Made by a program: the position numbers and the translations under genes
From: Neobacillus sp. FSL H8-0543
GTDB lineage: Bacteria > Bacillota > Bacilli > Bacillales > Cytobacillaceae
Length of the DNA: 64,000 bases
Assembly: GCF_038592905.1 (NCBI RefSeq)
Contig: NZ_CP151943.1
Span: 2,988,501 to 3,052,500 of the forward strand
Direction of reading: 5' to 3'
In this document: piece after piece, positions 61,161 to 64,000 of the stretch
Numbering within the stretch: the stretch's first letter is position 1
Layout of the letters: each line of letters begins with the position of its first letter
Notes under the pieces: generated by a model
Databases searched by the model: none
Told to the model about the DNA's origin: nothing
What the model saw: the letters and a program-made list of their open reading frames with translations, nothing else

Positions 61161-61490
61161 TTTAGAAGAGGATTGAGGACAAAACTCCAGAGTGTTGTTG
61201 GAGATTTGTCCTCAAGAAGGGGTATAGAGAACAAAACTCATGAGTAGTGTTGGAGATTTGTCTTTAAGAAGGGGTATAGAGAACAAAACTCATGAGTAGT
61301 GTTGGAGATTTGTCTTTAAGAAGGGGTATAGAGAACAAAACTCATGAGTAGTGTTGGTGATTTGTCTTTAAGAAGGGGTATTGAGGACAAAACTCATGAG
61401 TAGTGTTGGAGATTTGTCTTTAAGAAGGGGTATAGAGAACAAAACTCATGAGTAGTGTTGGAGATTTGTCTTTAAGAAGGGATATTGAGG
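61161..61490. repeat. Tandem array C: six units of 52 bp
   Basis: ACAAAACTC recurs at 61179, 61231, 61283, 61335, 61387 and 61439, exactly 52 bp apart. In the first unit GGACAAAACTC pairs with GAGATTTGTCC (one mismatch) around 13 bases, and later units keep most of this. The GGACAA arm recalls array A. Units are nearly identical, implying recent expansion. No reading frame with a ribosome site. Confidence 0.93.
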
Positions 61491-61717
61491 TTAATTTCAG
61501 GTTGCAAATCGTTCAATATATAGCAATCACAAAGTCTCGAGGATCCAATTTTAAAAATGTCATCGGAAATAATGGTCAGCAAAAATTTTGCTGCATATCA
61601 GGTAGGGTTAATAGACTTGTTAATTAAGGATATACAAAATGCTGCGCTCGTAGAGGTAGACTCTGAATGAATAGGCACCAGAAAAAGGTTAAAACCGTAG
61701 CACTCTACTAATATAAG

Positions 61718-61754
61718 AAAACACTTTTGCTGTTGTCATCAAAGGTGTTTTTTT
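61718..61754 (+). terminator. Terminator of unassigned upstream transcript
   Basis: AAAACACTTTTG pairs with CAAAGGTGTTTT around 10 bases, then TTT. Confidence 0.75.
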
Positions 61755-61865
61755 GTTTGAAGTGGTTTGTTAGGTACCAACTACTTGGATGAACGGATGG
61801 AAAATGAAATTTTATTAGATATAAATATCTAATTTGGCAAATGATAAACCAAAGGAGTTGATCAT

Positions 61866-63059
61866 TTGTATTTTTTGTTAAATGCACTAGGGTTATTGGT
61901 TGTTCTTGCACTTATTTTCCTCTGCTCACCCAATAAAAGAAATGTTAAGTGGAAATCGATTTTAACTTTGGTCGTAGTTGAATTCTTGATAACCTGGTTT
62001 ATGTTAGCAACGAAGATAGGCTCATGGGTAATTAATAAAATTGCCTCGTTCTTTAACTGGTTGATTACTTGTGCAAACGAAGGAATTTCATTTGTATTTC
62101 CTTCTGTTATGGCTAACGAGTATGTGGATTTCTTTTTTAGTGCGTTAATGCCAATTATCTTCATTATTACGTTCTTTGATATTCTAACCTACTTTGGAAT
62201 CTTAACGTGGATTATGGATAAAGTAGGCTGGCTTATTTCAAAGGTTTCGGGATTGCCTAAGCTTGAGAGTTTCTTCTCGATACAGATGATGTTTCTTGGA
62301 AACACAGAAGCGCTGGCAGTTATCCGGCAGCAATTATCGGTATTGAAGGAACAAAGGCTGCTAACCTTCGGAATTATGAGTATGAGTAGCATCAGCGGAT
62401 CGATCATTGGCGCTTATTTAACAATGGTTCCAGCGACATATGTATTTGTTGCTATTCCGTTAAATTGTTTGAACGCGCTACTAATTGCCAATATACTAAA
62501 TCCTGTTGATGTGACTAAAGAAGAAGACATCGTTTATGTACCAAATAAAAGCGAGAAGAAGGATTTCTTTTCAACCATCTCAAACAGTATGCTTGTTGGA
62601 ATTAATATGGTCATCGTCATAACGGCCATGGTCATTGGATATGTTGCTTTAACCGCTGCCGTTAATGGCATTTTAGGATTTGTGGTAAATGGTTTGACCA
62701 TCCAAAAAATATTCGCAATTATTTTTAGCCCATTTGCGTTCTTACTTGGCTTATCTGGAGAAGATGCTATGTATGTTGCTCAATTAATGGGAATTAAGCT
62801 AGCAACAAATGAATTTGTTGCGATGATGGATTTAAAGGGGAAAATAAATGATCTTGCCCCTCATACCGTTGCTGTTGCTGTCACTTTCTTAACTTCATTT
62901 GCCAATTTTAGTACAGTGGGTATGATTTATGGAACGTTTAATTCAACCCTAAGTGAAGAAAAATCAACCATTATTGGGAAAAATGTTTGGAAGTTATTGG
63001 TAAGTGGAATAGGTGTGTCATTATTAAGTGCGATGATTGTTGGATTATTCGTTTGGTAA
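61866..63059 (+). CDS. Concentrative nucleoside transporter (CNT/NupC family)
   Basis: 397-residue proton- or sodium-coupled nucleoside importer. TTG start with AAAGGAG 8 bases ahead. N-terminal segments (FLLNALGLLVVLALIFLCSP) precede the transport core: FVFPSVM, YFGILTWIMDKVGWLISKVSGLPKLESFFSIQMMFLGNTEALAVIRQQL, IMSMSSISGSIIGAYL and SFANFSTVGMIYGTF. These match the CNT re-entrant loops. Substrate range (purine or pyrimidine nucleosides) is not decided. Its terminator region runs into the IS3 element. Confidence 0.92.
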   Translation: MYFLLNALGLLVVLALIFLCSPNKRNVKWKSILTLVVVEFLITWFMLATKIGSWVINKIASFFNWLITCANEGISFVFPSVMANEYVDFFFSALMPIIFIITFFDILTYFGILTWIMDKVGWLISKVSGLPKLESFFSIQMMFLGNTEALAVIRQQLSVLKEQRLLTFGIMSMSSISGSIIGAYLTMVPATYVFVAIPLNCLNALLIANILNPVDVTKEEDIVYVPNKSEKKDFFSTISNSMLVGINMVIVITAMVIGYVALTAAVNGILGFVVNGLTIQKIFAIIFSPFAFLLGLSGEDAMYVAQLMGIKLATNEFVAMMDLKGKINDLAPHTVAVAVTFLTSFANFSTVGMIYGTFNSTLSEEKSTIIGKNVWKLLVSGIGVSLLSAMIVGLFVW

Positions 63060-63132
63060 CGAGTAGATTTCACACTCTCTTAACTAGGTAATATAATATA
63101 AAGTAAAAAGCCCAATTTCCTTTATTGCGGAA

Positions 63133-64000
63133 TGTACTGCACCCCAAAAGTTAGAGTAAAATCTATACTTTTGGGGTGTATTTTTATGGCTAAATATAGT
63201 CAGGAATTTAAGTTAATAGTCGTCAAAGAATATCAAGAAGGAAAATTAGGATATGAACGTTTAGCTAAAAAATACGACATGAAGGACTTTTCACAAATTA
63301 GGAGATGGGTAAAAGTACACGAGAAATACGGTGTGGAAGGTTTAAAGAGGAAGAAACATAAGGAAAGATATTCTGTTCAATTTAAGCTAGATGTATTAAG
63401 CTTTATGAAAAGAACAGGATCTTCAGAAACTGATACAGCCCTTCAATTTGGGCTAACAAACACTCCTATGGTAGCCTCTTGGAAGAAGGCTTTCCTTGAG
63501 GGTGGTGCTGAAGCCCTGGATAGATCGAAAGGGATGACAGCCATGTCTGATAAAGATAAGAACAGTAAAAATAAACAATCCGAAGAGAAAGAAATGACGT
63601 ATGAACAAAAGTTGGAGTGAGAAAACGAACTTCTGCGTTTAGAGGTAGAAATACTTAAAAAAGTTGCGAGCTTTTCAGATGGATCCGGAAGGCTATCTCG
63701 AAAAGCACAAGCAGCGTTATCATTCGAACTCAAAGAAAACTTCAAATTAAAAGATGTTTTACTCAAGGTGGGTATTCCTGAAGCTACCTACCATTATCAT
63801 ATAAAAATGATGAAGAAGGAAAATCCGAATCAGGGACTTGAAGAAGTGATTCAATCCATTTTTGAGGAACATAAAGGCAATTATGGTTACCGTCGCATCC
63901 TTCTGGAATTGAGAAACCGTGGGCAAAAAGTGAATCATAAGAAGGTTCAACGCATTATGAATAAACTCGGACTCAAAGGGGATAAATTCAGGAGAAAATC
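63133..64000 (+). mobile_element. IS3-family insertion sequence, left part
   Basis: The left end TGTACTGCACCCCAAAAGTTAGA (63133-63155) resembles IS3-family termini. CACCCCAAAAGT (63140-63151) pairs perfectly with ACTTTTGGGGTG (63167-63178), which buries the GGGG ribosome site of the transposase in a hairpin, a known protection against read-through translation. The element continues past the window; right end not seen. Confidence 0.88.
63186..64000 (+). pseudogene. IS3-family transposase, interrupted, incomplete at window end
   Basis: OrfA starts at the ATG at 63186 with two helix-turn-helix segments (SQEFKLIVVKEYQEGKLGYERLAKKYDM; YSVQFKLDVLSFMKRTGSSETDTALQFG). It stops at TGA 63618-63620, where a LERENELLRLE leucine zipper is expected (CGA to TGA fits). 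Beyond this the same frame continues into OrfB (KDVLLKVGIPEATYHYHIK, HKGNYGYRRILLELRNRG, VNHKKVQRIMNKLGLKG). The expected OrfA C-terminus, KLRAFQMDPEGYLEKHKQ, is in the +1 frame after the A6 run at 63657-63662, ending at TAA 63748. So a nonsense codon and a one-base indel near the A run are both apparent. Probably inactive. Confidence 0.8.

Larger units (their letters stand above)
61031..61865. other. 835-base gene-free region containing array C
   Basis: About 130 bases of unassigned sequence, then array C (61161-61490), about 230 bases with a 37-codon frame (61557-61670, no ribosome site, unrecognised product), a terminator (61718-61754), and the AAAGGAG site of the transporter gene. Confidence 0.6.

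Noticed and set aside
61161..61490. Repeat-encoded peptide in array C
   Set aside because: 52-bp units shift frame each time and a TGA/TAG occurs in most units; no start signal.
61557..61670. 37-codon frame after array C
   Set aside because: No ribosome site and no recognised motif; kept only as a note in the intergenic description.

Overview
The window reads as the chromosome of a low-GC, spore-forming member of the Bacillaceae (Bacillus/Neobacillus-like). This rests on a YhcN/YlaJ-type sporulation lipoprotein, DUF3934- and YkuK-type proteins, a TcyP cystine permease, a KinB-like orphan kinase, strong GGAGG ribosome sites, many TTG/GTG starts and dense intrinsic terminators. I see no rRNA, tRNA, CRISPR array or prophage. 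The only insertion sequence is an IS3-family copy that runs off the right end.

0-12.7 kb: two secreted M14 zinc carboxypeptidases facing each other, a hot-dog thioesterase-like protein, a GNAT acetyltransferase, a ugd-PAP2-micropeptide operon behind a PhoP-box-like array, a di-haem peroxidase lipoprotein, YkuK, DinB and a membrane protein. 12.8-21.7 kb: the cystine importer tcyP, a 13-unit tandem array, then a ketone-body/3-hydroxybutyrate locus. That locus holds a CoA transferase (two subunits), thiolase, GntP permease, 3-hydroxybutyrate dehydrogenase and a sigma-54 activator, with two textbook -24/-12 promoters and a CcpA (cre) site. 21.8-32.0 kb: export and signalling, with an ABC exporter plus TetR, a second TetR with an MMPL pump, an orphan histidine kinase and a YtrA-like GntR/ABC operon. 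32.2-43.6 kb: a membrane-anchored PstS-like protein, an NRDE protein, small genes, an M20 amidohydrolase, an Fe-S flavoenzyme, PadR/HAAS, an RlmN paralogue and an esterase. 43.9-48.9 kb: a Leloir galactose cluster (ROK regulator, galK, galT, galM) in which galE has been deleted to a roughly 30-codon scar. 49-58.7 kb: YjdM, a CNNM/CBS transporter-like protein, LysR with a PLP-dependent dehydratase, ilvE, the sporulation lipoprotein, a phosphatase and metNIQ with a short MetN. 58.7-64 kb: a 1.4-kb gene-free stretch with a second array inside imperfect inverted repeats, a quinone oxidoreductase, a third array, a CNT nucleoside transporter and the IS3 copy.

Two patterns stand out beyond the genes. 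First, three tandem arrays of unrelated or weakly related sequence share exactly the same 52-bp period, and each unit carries an inverted repeat. Second, a GGTGACAGGCACC-type dispersed repeat occurs ten times, mostly just after stop codons. In at least three cases the adjacent 3' end of the gene switches from T-ending to C-ending codons. Neither pattern corresponds to a described system that I can name.
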